Below, one piece after another: positions 43,713 to 52,600 of a DNA stretch of 64,000 nucleotides. The position numbers and the translations under genes are program-made. The stretch is from Salticus scenicus (lineage: Eukaryota > Arthropoda > Arachnida > Araneae > Salticidae), in the NCBI GenBank assembly GCA_963930645.1, contig OZ005660.1:201157927-201221926 (forward strand), given 5' to 3'. The notes under the pieces are model-generated. The model was not told the origin of the DNA. It was given only the letters and a program-made list of their open reading frames with translations, and searched no databases. Each line of letters opens with the position of its first letter. Position 1 is the first letter of the stretch.

Positions 43713-44274
43713 TACCAGGTGTATAAGCTTAAATCCGCTGTTTTTTAGTCCTTTTAGTTTTTTGAACCTTTCCCATGGCATGTAGACGGATAGAAATGGC
43801 TGGTTGAGTGACACCTAACTTCTCGGCAAGCATTTTTTGCGATTGGGTATCATCTTCGTCCAAAAGAGCCTGTAATTCATGGTCGTCAAACTTTCGGGGC
43901 CGATTTTCACGCTCTTTGTCATTTAAGTCAAAATAGCCATTTTTGAACCGACGAAACCAGTCTCTGCAAGTTGTTTCTGACAAAGCACTGTCACCATAAG
44001 CTTCCACAAGCATTCTATGCGATTCGGCAGCTGATTTCTTCAAATTGAAGCAGAAAAGCAGAGCTTCCCGCATATGCTCTTTTTTTGGTACAAAACGAGA
44101 CATGTTTACACGAAGAAAAATTAATGTTTTTATATGAAATCACTAACGATTTGCACTGATTTATGTGAACAGACGTCAAACTGATACAAAAAAGACATTT
44201 AAATGTCCGCTGTTAATACACTCACTAGCGCCATCTATACGCAAACAGCGGATTTAAGTTTATACACCTGGTAT
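43713..44274 (-). mobile_element. Internally deleted mariner element with intact ends
   Basis: Inverted ends of about 30 bp: TACCAGGTGTATAAGCTTAA... from 43713 and ...TTAAGTTTATACACCTGGTA to 44274, with one mismatch, next to TA repeats that include the target. The interior retains only the transposase N-terminal part, so the element is non-autonomous. The deletion joins the coding region directly to the 3' inverted repeat. Confidence 0.9.
43729..44103 (-). CDS. mariner DNA-binding domain-only protein (truncated transposase)
   Basis: An open 124-codon frame with its own ATG starts about 170 bp inside the element end. It matches the N-terminal bipartite helix-turn-helix of mariner transposases: MREALLFCFNLKKSAAESHRM and TTCRDWFRRFKNG in the first, LDEDDTQSQKMLAEKLGV.QPAISIRLHAMGK in the second. 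After MGKVQK, where a full protein would enter the catalytic domain, the deletion brings in the inverted repeat and the frame stops at 43729-43731. No Asp triad remains, so it cannot cut DNA. If expressed it might bind mariner ends and compete with active transposase; that is inference. Confidence 0.7.
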   Translation of the reverse strand: MSRFVPKKEHMREALLFCFNLKKSAAESHRMLVEAYGDSALSETTCRDWFRRFKNGYFDLNDKERENRPRKFDDHELQALLDEDDTQSQKMLAEKLGVTQPAISIRLHAMGKVQKTKRTKKQRI

Positions 44275-44390
44275 ATAATTCATTGGAATTATGTAAAAGC
44301 AAGTTTTTGATTGTTTTCATAACTTTGCTAAAATTCATACCGGTCAATTTTTATATGATTAAAAAAAAAATTTTTATTGTTATTTTTATT

Positions 44391-44936
44391 ACTTTCTTCT
44401 ATATGCAAAAAAGAGAAAGTATTGGATTCATGAAAATTTTCGACCTCCGCTTTTTGATAGATTTACACGTTTTGGGATGTTCTGAACCCGAATTGATAGT
44501 TTTTAGAAAATGCCTGTCTGTCTGTCTGTGTGTATCACGAATTTTGTGTCCACTGTATCTCACGAACCAATGAATGAAATTTAACCAAACTTGGTATTTA
44601 GTTGGCCCCTGACATAAAATGGTGCTGATTAGATTTAGGGATTAATCGCTCGACAGGTGGCGCTGTGATCGTATTTTATTCTAAATTTTTAACATGGCAG
44701 TATAGGACAAAATTTCGTATGAATGTACATAATGAGAGTTATTATTAGCTTGTGATTGTAATATTAATATAAATTATTGATAATAGTAGTAGTTAACTAA
44801 GAAAAAAAATGTGCATGTATACCCACCGAGGGGAGTAAATTTTCAAGATCGGTATCTTTCGAAATGTCTCGTCAATACCTTTAAAACGAATGGTTGAACT
44901 ATAAATCTGTGATCATTAAAAATGAAGTTATCGATA

Positions 44937-44967
<31 letters not shown>

Positions 44968-44969
44968 AC

Positions 44970-45001
<32 letters not shown>

Positions 45002-45120
45002 TTTTTTTTTTTTTTTTCAATTTTTTTTTTTAATGAATAATGAGTAATGTATAATGAATAATGAGTGAATTTGTATAGGAAAATATAGAAGAAAGTTTTG
45101 TGGTGGCCACAACATACTAT
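44391..45120 (+). mobile_element. Family B element, copy B3
   Basis: Starts ACTTTCTTCTATATGCAAAAAAGAGAAAGTATTGGATTCATG, has a (GTCT)n tract (44507-44532) and the TATCTCACGAACCAATGA block, then one monomer. It has a long T-run/A-run hairpin (44939-44998: about 22 T, short spacer, about 30 A) and the 3' end ATATAGAAGAAAGT, TTGTGGTGGCCACAA, CATACTAT. The last base departs from CTAG in B1 and B2. Confidence 0.8.
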
Positions 45121-45800
45121 TTATAATTTTATTTTGGCTTTTGGGGAATTTAATGGCATTTTGTTATCTGTTTCGCTTTTGCATGTAAAAGAGATTTTGT
45201 GTGGCCGTAGAGTAGACAAAAACGTTGGCAGAATTCTTGATAATAGCTTAAAATTAAAATCTGGTTAAAAATTAATTAAAAATATAAAGAAGATATTCCT
45301 GGTAAGAATCCAATTAAGAAGCGATGTCTTACTTAATTAATAAGATATAATTTATGACTTTCACTATTTAAAAGGAAGTCTTATCTAAAAATTATACGTC
45401 ACCACAAAACTAAAACTAAAGATGTAATATCATGGAATGGGAAAGAGTACCGAACACAAGTTCCTAATCCATAACGCGTGTCCAGTCTCTTATCTCAGCG
45501 TTGCCTACCGTTTGATAATTATCTTACACATAGTTGTCAAGTGTCCGGTTCAAGAGAGAGACTTCATACAAAAATTTTCTTTAATAAATTTCACTATACT
45601 TAATCGTGAAAAATTAATACGAAATATTGTTATCAAAAAATAACCTGATTTAAAAATTAGAAATGTTGACAAGTATTATTGTACGGTAAGTAAGGTTGTT
45701 AATCATGCAGGATCTCTAGAATTTACAGGTTTTATGTATTTACCTGTAAAATGCGTAGTTTACATGTCTACGGGTTTGCTTTGTCAATTAATCCTTTGTT
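45121..45800. other. AT-rich non-coding stretch
   Basis: Nothing is recognised. The 68-codon open frame at 45437 has no visible domain. A sequence at about 45200 (GCCGTAGAGTAGACAAAAACG) weakly resembles the palindromic motif found next to the piggyBac relic further right. Confidence 0.4.
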
Positions 45801-45805
45801 GCATC

Positions 45806-46431
45806 GTGTCCACTGTAGTAGACAAAAGTTTAATTTTTTTTCCTTTCACACAAATGGTTTTACAAATTTGGTTTCAATGATTGATCTTTCTGTGTTATTT
45901 AAGCTTTCAACTGTTGTTCATAGATAGTAGCATAATATAAAATTACAGATTGCATAGTTAGTTTGAAAATGACGTCAACCTCTACTACCAAGTTAGTATG
46001 ATTTCTCATAGTAAACATTGTATTTCAGTGCTAAACCTTTATTATTTTCACATTTTACATTTAGAAATAGTAATTTTAAGCATTTTAAAATATTTTTGAA
46101 TAGAACACTTATTTTTAGAAGCAATTTTTCATGAAAATTGATGTGTTTTTCTTTTTGTCAACTACAATGGACGTTATGAACATAGGCTAATGTAGGACTG
46201 TTTTCGTATGTCCATTGTAGTGGTACAAAAGGGTACTATTTCGTTTTACAGATTTTACCATGATAAATTCTTGGCTTCTTTTCAAAGATGTCATACCACA
46301 ATGTTCTATGCAACAAGCATTTTTCAAGATGCCCATTGCCAGAGGACTAATACAGGCAGTATCAAGAGTAATTGATGAACAAGATACAGAAGACTTATGG
46401 AAACAAGGGCCAATGTTAATGGAAAAACCTA

Positions 46432-46466
<35 letters not shown>

Positions 46467-46727
46467 TTAGTCAAAGTAAGCTCTGTCCTCATGAATGTCC
46501 GTTACGATGGAGTGGAGCATTTTGCTAGGCAAATATCAAACAGTGCTCAAATATGTAATATGGAATTATGCTCAAGAAAATCACCATATTCATGCTTAAA
46601 ATGTAAAGTTTATTTGGGTATCGATATAAAAAAGACTGCTTTTAGTATTTTATCACCAAAATTGTTAAAACTTCTACTTTAGATATCCAGTTTCTATATG
46701 CATACTGTCCACTGCAGTGGGCAAACT
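45806..46727 (+). mobile_element. piggyBac-derived relic with recurring GTCCACTGNAGTGGAC-like palindromes
   Basis: Four versions of one motif bracket the coding relic: 45806-45828, 46152-46174, 46210-46231 and 46706-46727, all close to the palindrome TTTGTCCACTRTAGTGGACA. Between the third and fourth lies a piggyBac transposase C-terminus. No clear TTAA-bounded ends were found, so the element's limits are not known. Confidence 0.45.
46245..46682 (+). pseudogene. piggyBac-type transposase C-terminal part
   Basis: The frame reads INSWLLFKDV (the conserved NxWLLY-like segment after the catalytic core), then MQQAFFKMPIARGLIQA. An A run of about 28 (46432-46463) is read as poly-Lys, and then come VRYDGVEHF and a C-terminal zinc-type pattern CNMELCSRKSPYSCLKCKVYL. 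This order is that of PGBD-type transposases. The catalytic Asp region is missing upstream, so it is a fragment, although this part is still open. The A run may be a late insertion into the gene. Confidence 0.65.
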
Positions 46728-46947
46728 GTAACTTTTAAAATAAACAAAATTTTGATGAAACAAATTTTTTCTCTGATTTCTGGGGCAATTTTAAATAGGA
46801 AAAACACAATAATTTCCTATGAAGTTTTGCAGGTGATTAGTATGCAATTAATATACTGGATTAATATACTGCGATTAATATACTGGAATGACTGTGTGTT
46901 ATAATGGCCACATCACACTAGTTAAATATGTTTTCTTTGCATTTCAG

Positions 46948-47184
46948 AAGAAAAGAATGTCATATTCGACGAAGATTTCCTTGTACAATATTTAAGGTGT
47001 AGAAAATACGATGTTCCACGTGCCTTTCATCAGCTCAAAAACTTCGTCCACTTAAAGAAAAAGAACAAAGAAGCCTTCACGGACATCAAATTTGAATCTC
47101 TCCAAGTGACGACTAAAAAGAAGGTCGCTACTTTCCTTCCTTACCGATGTAGAGACGGTTGTGCCATCCTTTTAGTCCAACTAG
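46948..47184 (+). CDS. CRAL-TRIO lipid-transfer protein, internal exon (CRAL-TRIO N domain)
   Basis: Acceptor TTCTTTGCATTTCAG precedes 46948 and donor GTAAGT follows 47184. The exon enters in phase with two bases (AA) completing a codon and leaves with one base. It encodes DEDFLVQYLRCRKYDVPRAF, then HQLKNFVHLKKKNKEAFTDI, the helical CRAL-TRIO N domain of the alpha-tocopherol-transfer/retinaldehyde-binding/clavesin group, followed by the start of the lipid-binding domain (FLPYRCRDGCAILLVQL). These cytosolic proteins carry tocopherol, retinoids or phosphoinositides between membranes. Upstream exons, including the start codon, were not found. The joined frame through the next three exons is open and in phase. 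Confidence 0.88.
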
Positions 47185-47514
47185 GTAAGTTCTTCTTACA
47201 ATATATTAAAAAAATGTTCTAGTGAGGTGCTCACTCTACTTTCTCTTACCTTACTTTAAGGTAGACTCCAGCATCGGGTCGGGTACTCGCAGTCACTCGC
47301 GGATTATCCGATTTACGAGTCAGATTTGCATAAACTTCTGAAATATGGGTTTGCCCATAAATCTTTTTCATTTGAAGAATTTTTTTTTAATAAATTAAAC
47401 TACTTGAATGTAGTGATTGGATGACTTAATCTTCGTAATAATTTAAAGCGACATTTATTTAGAGGAGAAGTGTGTGTAAAAGTTGAATTTTTTTTTACTA
47501 ACTATGTAAAAAAT

Positions 47515-47583
47515 GCCAGAGCCGGGAAGAAAAACCGGGCACTTCGCTTACAATGCGAATGTCTACCCCAGAGCTACCCTGGC
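47515..47583 (-). pseudogene. tRNA-like sequence, Thr(TGT)-type fold
   Basis: The minus strand folds as GCCAGGG/CTCTGGC acceptor (one G-T pair), a D-arm with TAGCTCTGGGGTAGA (box A), and anticodon stem TTCGC/GCGAA around ATTGTAA (anticodon TGT). The T-arm is CCGGT/CCCGG with a broken pair and a loop lacking TTCGA. The weak T-arm points to a tRNA-derived repeat or pseudogene. A degenerate inverted partner ends at about 47665 (GTGCCGGTTCAATTACC). Confidence 0.5.
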
Positions 47584-47854
47584 TGATTAGCCACTCGGCA
47601 TTTCTCACCTGATATCATTTGCAGCTTTGCAAATTCACAGTGCCGGTTCAATTACCAGCTTTGGCATTTTTCGCATAGTTGGCATAAAAATTCGCCCTTA
47701 CACACACGTCACTTCTTAATAAAAATCATAGTTGATACAGGTCATTTCTAAGCAATTTACGTAGTTTATAAGAGTTGCCATGTAGGTAAATACTCATCTG
47801 TGATATCTGAGTTTTCAGTATGGCTACTTTGCCAACGGATATTATGTGAGAAGT

Positions 47855-47930
47855 GCCACTCTGTTGGCTCATTGGTAGACCATCCGCAAAATAAGCGGAA
47901 ATTTTACGTACCAGTAGGATTTCGATGACA
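47855..47930 (+). pseudogene. Degenerate tRNA-like sequence
   Basis: GTTGGCTCATTGGTAGACCA resembles a tRNA D-arm/box A, and TCCGC/GCGGA pairs around AAAATAA as an anticodon arm. The T-arm (GGATTTCGATGAC) is weak and the acceptor is not complementary. Probably a tRNA-derived repeat fragment. Confidence 0.35.
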
Positions 47931-47951
47931 ATACATACTTAACGGCCCTCT

Positions 47952-48360
47952 TCACTTACCGTCACCGGAAGTCCGAGCCAATGTTATTCTATGGGAAATT
48001 TTCTTTACAAATAACTTATTAACTAATACATATTTTTAAATTCTGTTTTCACATTCAGAAAATGCCCGACTGTTAAATTGACGGACTTTTTTTAAAAATA
48101 TATTTTTTTAATTTTTAATATTTATTTTGAAATTGCAAAATGAAAAATTTCACATATTGAAAATTCGTATTTTGCAGCTTCAAAATAAAATATAAAAAAA
48201 TAAAAAAATACTTTTTTTAAAAAAAGTCAGTCCATTTAACAGTTGGGAATTTTCAGAATGTGAAAACAGAATTTAAAAATATGTATTAGTTAATAAGTTA
48301 TTTGTAAAGAAAATTTCCCGTAGAATAACATTAGCTTCGGCTTCCGGTGACGGTGAGTGA
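47952..48360. mobile_element. Foldback MITE family M, copy 1 (intronic)
   Basis: Arms TCACTTACCGTCACCGGAAG... (47952) and ...CTTCCGGTGACGGTGAGTGA (48360) mirror each other over about 140 bp, including AATTTTCTTTACAAATAACTTATTAACTAATACAT. Related copies lie at 53800-54195, 54225-54560 and 57730-58030. No coding capacity. Confidence 0.75.
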
Positions 48361-49265
48361 CGGTTATAAGCGGGACCTGAAAGTCTGGGCCCTCCTATTT
48401 CAGTTCAAGATTCGTTTCTCAATTGTAACCCACTTCCTACCAATCGATTCAGCTGAAGTTTTGCAAACAACACTGATAAAAAATTCTGTAACTGACATCT
48501 AGAATCTAAATTGTGGCTCTAGAAAAAATAGTTCCATATCATCCTTGTAAATTCTAGTCCCCTTGGAAAGCGAATTCTAGAAGTCCCTATTAGAATTCTA
48601 GAGCGTTCGCCTATATTCTCGAGGGGAAAGTTATTTAAAAATCTCTGCAAATAAATGTGTCTACAAGAGGCGGGTTTCTGCAACTATAATCTTGGTTTAT
48701 TGCCAGATTCTAGAAAATCTAGCGAGAATTTCTCGCACTATAAATGATTCAGAATATTTAGAGTATTCAGAATATTGTTTCACCCTCTAGAAATGTGTAC
48801 ACTAGAAATTCTCGATCATTTCGTCTATTTAGTTTATTGGCGTGCCTTATGCGCATAGCTCGGAAATCTATATTTCTAGTTAAGGGATTTAGAAAATGAC
48901 CACTTATTCATTCTAGAGAAAGGCAGTATATTTTGTTTCTCAGGGAAATGCAATATCCACATCCACTGAACTGAAGTTTCTAGTACATTTTAATATAAAA
49001 ACGAGTTTATTTATTTATTACTATTTAAGGTTTTAATTTATTCGATTGTTTCTGGTTGTTAACATTTAAGTTTTACAGGAGTTGCAGCATCCTATAATTT
49101 GTGAACCGCTATTTTTATAACTTTTTTCGTTATTTTACCATCAATAAATTAGAGCAAAGTCTCTTATTCAAAAGCAGTGGTATTCAAGCTATAGGATATT
49201 GTGACTTCTGCATATACACTTTGTAATTATTTTTACAAGTTTATTACGTATTGTCTTCTCTTTAG
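48361..49265. other. Intron remainder with TCTAGAA-rich patch
   Basis: Between 48500 and 48930 the string TCTAGAAT or its inverse occurs about a dozen times (ATTCTAG, CTAGAA, TCTAGA). This gives a cluster of short palindromes of unknown meaning. The rest is AT-rich intron ending in the acceptor CTTCTCTTTAG at 49265. Confidence 0.5.
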
Positions 49266-49459
49266 ATAACTGGAATCCTTTAGAATTTCCTCTCGAAGAC
49301 GTGAAACGGATGGTGATAGTGATGCTGTTACAGGCACTGCGTGATCCCATGACGCAAGTTAATGGATTCAAGGTCATCTTCAATGTGAAAAGCAACCCCC
49401 TGAGGCACTTACGATACATCACCCCTCACAATCTTTATTTATTATATCATTCAACCCAG
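49266..49459 (+). CDS. CRAL-TRIO exon: first part of the lipid-binding domain
   Basis: Starts after the acceptor TTTAG and ends at CAG before GTAAGT. The single G left by the previous exon plus AT makes Asp, so the frame continues without a break for 65 codons. It encodes DNWNPLEFPLEDVKRMVIVM, LLQALRDPMTQVNGFKVIFN and LRHLRYITPHNLYLLYHSTQ. The QVNGFKVIFNVK strand and the following leucine-rich helices are the core of the CRAL-TRIO (Sec14-like) fold, where GxxxIFDxxG is usual. Here the Asp is Asn and the Gly is Ser, a modest departure. Confidence 0.88.
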
Positions 49460-51480
49460 GTAAGTACAAATACTCTTCAGATATGTGCCCATCGAATTAG
49501 GAAATTAATATCTTTTGCCTTCCATAATTTTTCATGATTAAAACGGCTTTTTTCTTACCTTTGCTTTTTTTTTTTTTTTTTTTTTTTTTTTTTCACGCTT
49601 ATACATGTGAAGCGTGGGAGGGAAAAAAAAAAGCCGTTTTATTAACCACAAAGTTAACCACAAAAAAAGAAATGAAAAAAAAAAAAAGAATTAAATAATT
49701 AAATTAAATAAAAATAATTAAATGAGATGCGCAAAAACTGTGTTACTATTAGTTTTTCTCGATGATCAATTTATTACAAAAGCCAAATTCAAATTTAAAT
49801 ACGTCATTGTCCAGATTAAACTCAGACAATAGCCCAGATTAATGTATTATCTACAATGTATTTACTTTGCATCCCTTTGCAACACATTTTAAACAAACCT
49901 TTACGATGATAATAATAATAATAATAATAATAATAATATAATAAAATGGATCATTAACAAATTTTTTATAACTAATATTTGGCGTATATTTTTCGGTTAA
50001 CAATACATAAGAAACTGCTCAATAATATCACTAAATTGGATTTACGCTTATTGTAATAAGCTCTATTTCCTATTAGGGAAAAATAATAGTAAAGTCACGG
50101 TATTTGTAGGCGGAGTCTATTTTTCTAGCAAACGCTTCAGGTTCATTGAGTTTCCGGTTGAAAACGAAAATGAATAATTCCAACCAATCATTACCGTTTT
50201 TTACAGCTGGTAGCAGACCCCATTCAACCCTATTTCTTACAACCATGGGAGGTTCTGCGAAATCGCTGACTCAACGAGTTCAGTGTTAAAGTACGGGTGA
50301 TAACTCTTGTGGTTGAAATGAAATAAACTATAAGAGAACGCTGAATGACTGGATATTTACAAAATCCCAAACTGTTAGCCAATTTACCACTCCTACAAGC
50401 CTTTAGAATCGTCCTTAATACTAAGCATGGAAATGTGGTTGCAATATAACTGGAAGTTCTCGCAACCAGTGTGACGTAATCAATTCCTTTGTTTTTTTAG
50501 GATACACGGTAAATATATTGATGATAAGAAACAAAATAATACTTGATTAGAGTAAGTTTTTTTAAATACATAATTAAAATTTTTAAATTAATTCATCAAC
50601 ATTGAAAAATATAATATCATAAAAATATCGAAAAGATTTACAAAGATATCATTGTTAGAATTATTTGAATTTCAAGTGCTCTAAGAGAGAAGCGAAATTA
50701 TAAGGGATTTTGCCCATATTTTCATTTTGATTCAGTTAACTGAAAAATATAGTGCACATTCTTTCACGATAAAAAATATGAATAAAACCCTTTATTCATT
50801 AACCTTATATTGCTTTATTTTGAGAAAATCTGAAATCCAACTAATTCTATTGACGACATCTTTCTGAACTTTCACGATATTTGCTTCGTGCATTTTTTTT
50901 TTTTTTTTTTTTTTTTCAGAGTAAGTCTATTTATTTGAATAATAAACTATATAAAAGAAATTTTGTTAACGATTGCACATTTGCAGTTAAAAATTACTTT
51001 GTAAAAATTTTATGTTGCGATCGCCAAAAAACGTCCTTAATTGTTTTCATTGTTATTTAGTTGGTTATTGGTTCACTCTTTGACTTTGGTGAAAAAGTGG
51101 GATCTTCACTGAAATATATGTGGCGTAACATATTCTTTAACACCCACTTGTTTTTAAGAGTATCCATAATTTTTTTATTTCTCTAGAAACTATTTTAATT
51201 CGAATATGTCATATAATTTTGTCATCCATCTCCATCTGTGTATATATACATGCACATATATATATATGCTGTAAGAAGAGCATGTACTGTGTAAAGAGCA
51301 TGATATACCACATATATTTTAAAGAAGGCTTTGTAGCAAAAGCTGAAAAGGCTCAGTTACAAATTGAGGATGAACAATAATGTTTTAGACCCTTGTAGAA
51401 ACTAATGCTTGAAAGGCGTTGTAGCTGCAGCGTGTGATTATGATACGTTTTTTTTTTATAATTTATACAGATACTATGTA
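49460..51480. other. Intron 2 sequence, AT-rich with simple repeats
   Basis: Holds T/A runs (49566-49593, 50888-50916), an (ATA)n tract (49909-49940) and a fragment at about 51270-51450 related to the flank of the Penelope pair (AAGAGCATGATATACCACATA). No gene is recognised. Confidence 0.5.
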
Positions 51481-51489
51481 TAAAAACAA

Positions 51490-51690
51490 TTTATACAGTA
51501 TATATACTTAAAACTCAAATAAACTACTACGTCAGAAAGGCGAAAAGAAAAAAATTTGCGATGCATACAGCTGTTTCGGTAACCTTAAACGTACCGTCTT
51601 CAGTGCAAAAAGAATATAGCTGTATGCATCGCAAAATTTTTTCTTTTGACGTTTTTGACGTAGTAGTTTATTTGAGTTTTAATATTCCAA
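51490..51690. mobile_element. Foldback element with hammerhead-like loop
   Basis: Arms 51490-51572 and 51617-51690 mirror each other (AACTCAAATAAACTACTACGTC with its inverse; TTTGCGATGCATACAGCT with AGCTGTATGCATCGCAAA). The minus strand of the loop reads CACTGAAGA, C, GGTAC...GTTACC, GAAACAG: the same CTGAAGA-N-stem-GAAA arrangement as the motifs that end the Penelope copies. No coding capacity. Confidence 0.6.
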
Positions 51691-51779
51691 CGCCAAGCCT
51701 CCTGTTATTATTAGTATATATACTTATTATAATGTGTATACATTTTTTGTATTATTAATGTATACGCATATTCATACAA

Positions 51780-51792
51780 ATATAACGATTTC

Positions 51793-51828
<36 letters not shown>
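51780..51828. repeat. Poly(A) run of about 32 bases in intron 2
   Basis: One of the longest of many homopolymer runs in the window (51797-51828), inside intron 2 and 150 bp upstream of the next exon. Confidence 0.9.
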
Positions 51829-51830
<2 letters not shown>

Positions 51831-51980
51831 AAGAAAACGCCAGTTTTTCATTATAACATGTAGGGCTTATACAACCAAAATTTGATACTATGAATTATAT
51901 TATTATAGATATAATTTTAAATTATAAAAAATTTATTTATTTATTTATTTTCTAAAACGCGAATATTTTTCTTTTACCAG

Positions 51981-52091
51981 CAATGCGTGCCTGGCAGATT
52001 CAAAGGAATACATATTGTGAATAATTCCTTCACATTCAAAGCAGCGTGGATACTCCTAAAGCCCTTTTTGAGTGATAAGTTTAAGAAAAGG
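51981..52091 (+). CDS. CRAL-TRIO exon: lipid-binding domain, second part
   Basis: Acceptor CTTTTACCAG ends at 51980 and donor GTACGT begins at 52092. The 37 codons are in phase 0 and read QCVPGRFKGIHIVNNSFTF, then KAAWILLKPFLSDKFKKR. RFKGIHIVN.P..F...W.L.KPFL..K...R is the signature of this part of CRAL-TRIO domains, comprising a strand and the helix that gates the ligand pocket. Basic residues at the end correspond to the surface that contacts phosphoinositides in the tocopherol-transfer group; whether that holds here is untested. Confidence 0.9.
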
Positions 52092-52205
52092 GTACGTATG
52101 GTTTTTTATTTGTAGTTCATTCAAACGATTATTTCAAGAGACGTGTTGATTTGAAGCTCTTATGTCATGAAAATACTGTGCAGATGTATATATGTGACGT
52201 ATTTA

Positions 52206-52600
52206 ATTACTGGATGAAAGAGAGATGACAGACGCAGCACGCAATGACGACTAGGCATTCTTTCAGGAAACATCTTTATTGCTTCATCATTTCAGAGTTG
52301 GGACAGGGCAAGGCGAATGGAGTCTGAATTCCGACGCTCTGTCGATCTGCGGGCGGCTCCAATGGCGCCCTGGGCCAACACCTCCTGTAATAATGCCTTC
52401 GAGCTGAGCTCTACGTCATGGAAGATCGGCCGATTTTATCCAATCAACACTTCCTATGATACATGTTGGATCGTGGGGATTGGATGAAATCGGCCGATCT
52501 TCCGTGACGTAGAGCTCAGCTCGGAGGCATTATTACAGGTGGTGTTGCCTGGGCCGCGGAATCCGTTGGGGGAGGCTTGTAAGACTTACGTAATTTCAGA
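52206..52600. repeat. GC-rich insert with 69-bp inverted arms (intron 3)
   Basis: Arms 52377-52445 and 52478-52546 are near-perfect reverse complements (AACACCTCCTGTAATAATGCC with GGCATTATTACAGGTGGTGTT; AAGATCGGCCGATTTTATCC with GGATGAAATCGGCCGATCTT), with a 32-bp spacer. The block is far more GC-rich than its surroundings, which suggests a recent insertion of different origin. It could form a strong RNA hairpin in the pre-mRNA. Confidence 0.7.

Larger units (their letters stand above)
47185..47951. other. Intron part with tRNA-like inverted pair
   Basis: First part of intron 1 of the CRAL-TRIO gene segment. It carries an inverted repeat: 47467-47524 (GAAGTGTGTGTAAAA, ACTATG..AAAATGCC) mirrors 47668-47726, with a tRNA-like block near each inner end. 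Confidence 0.6.
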
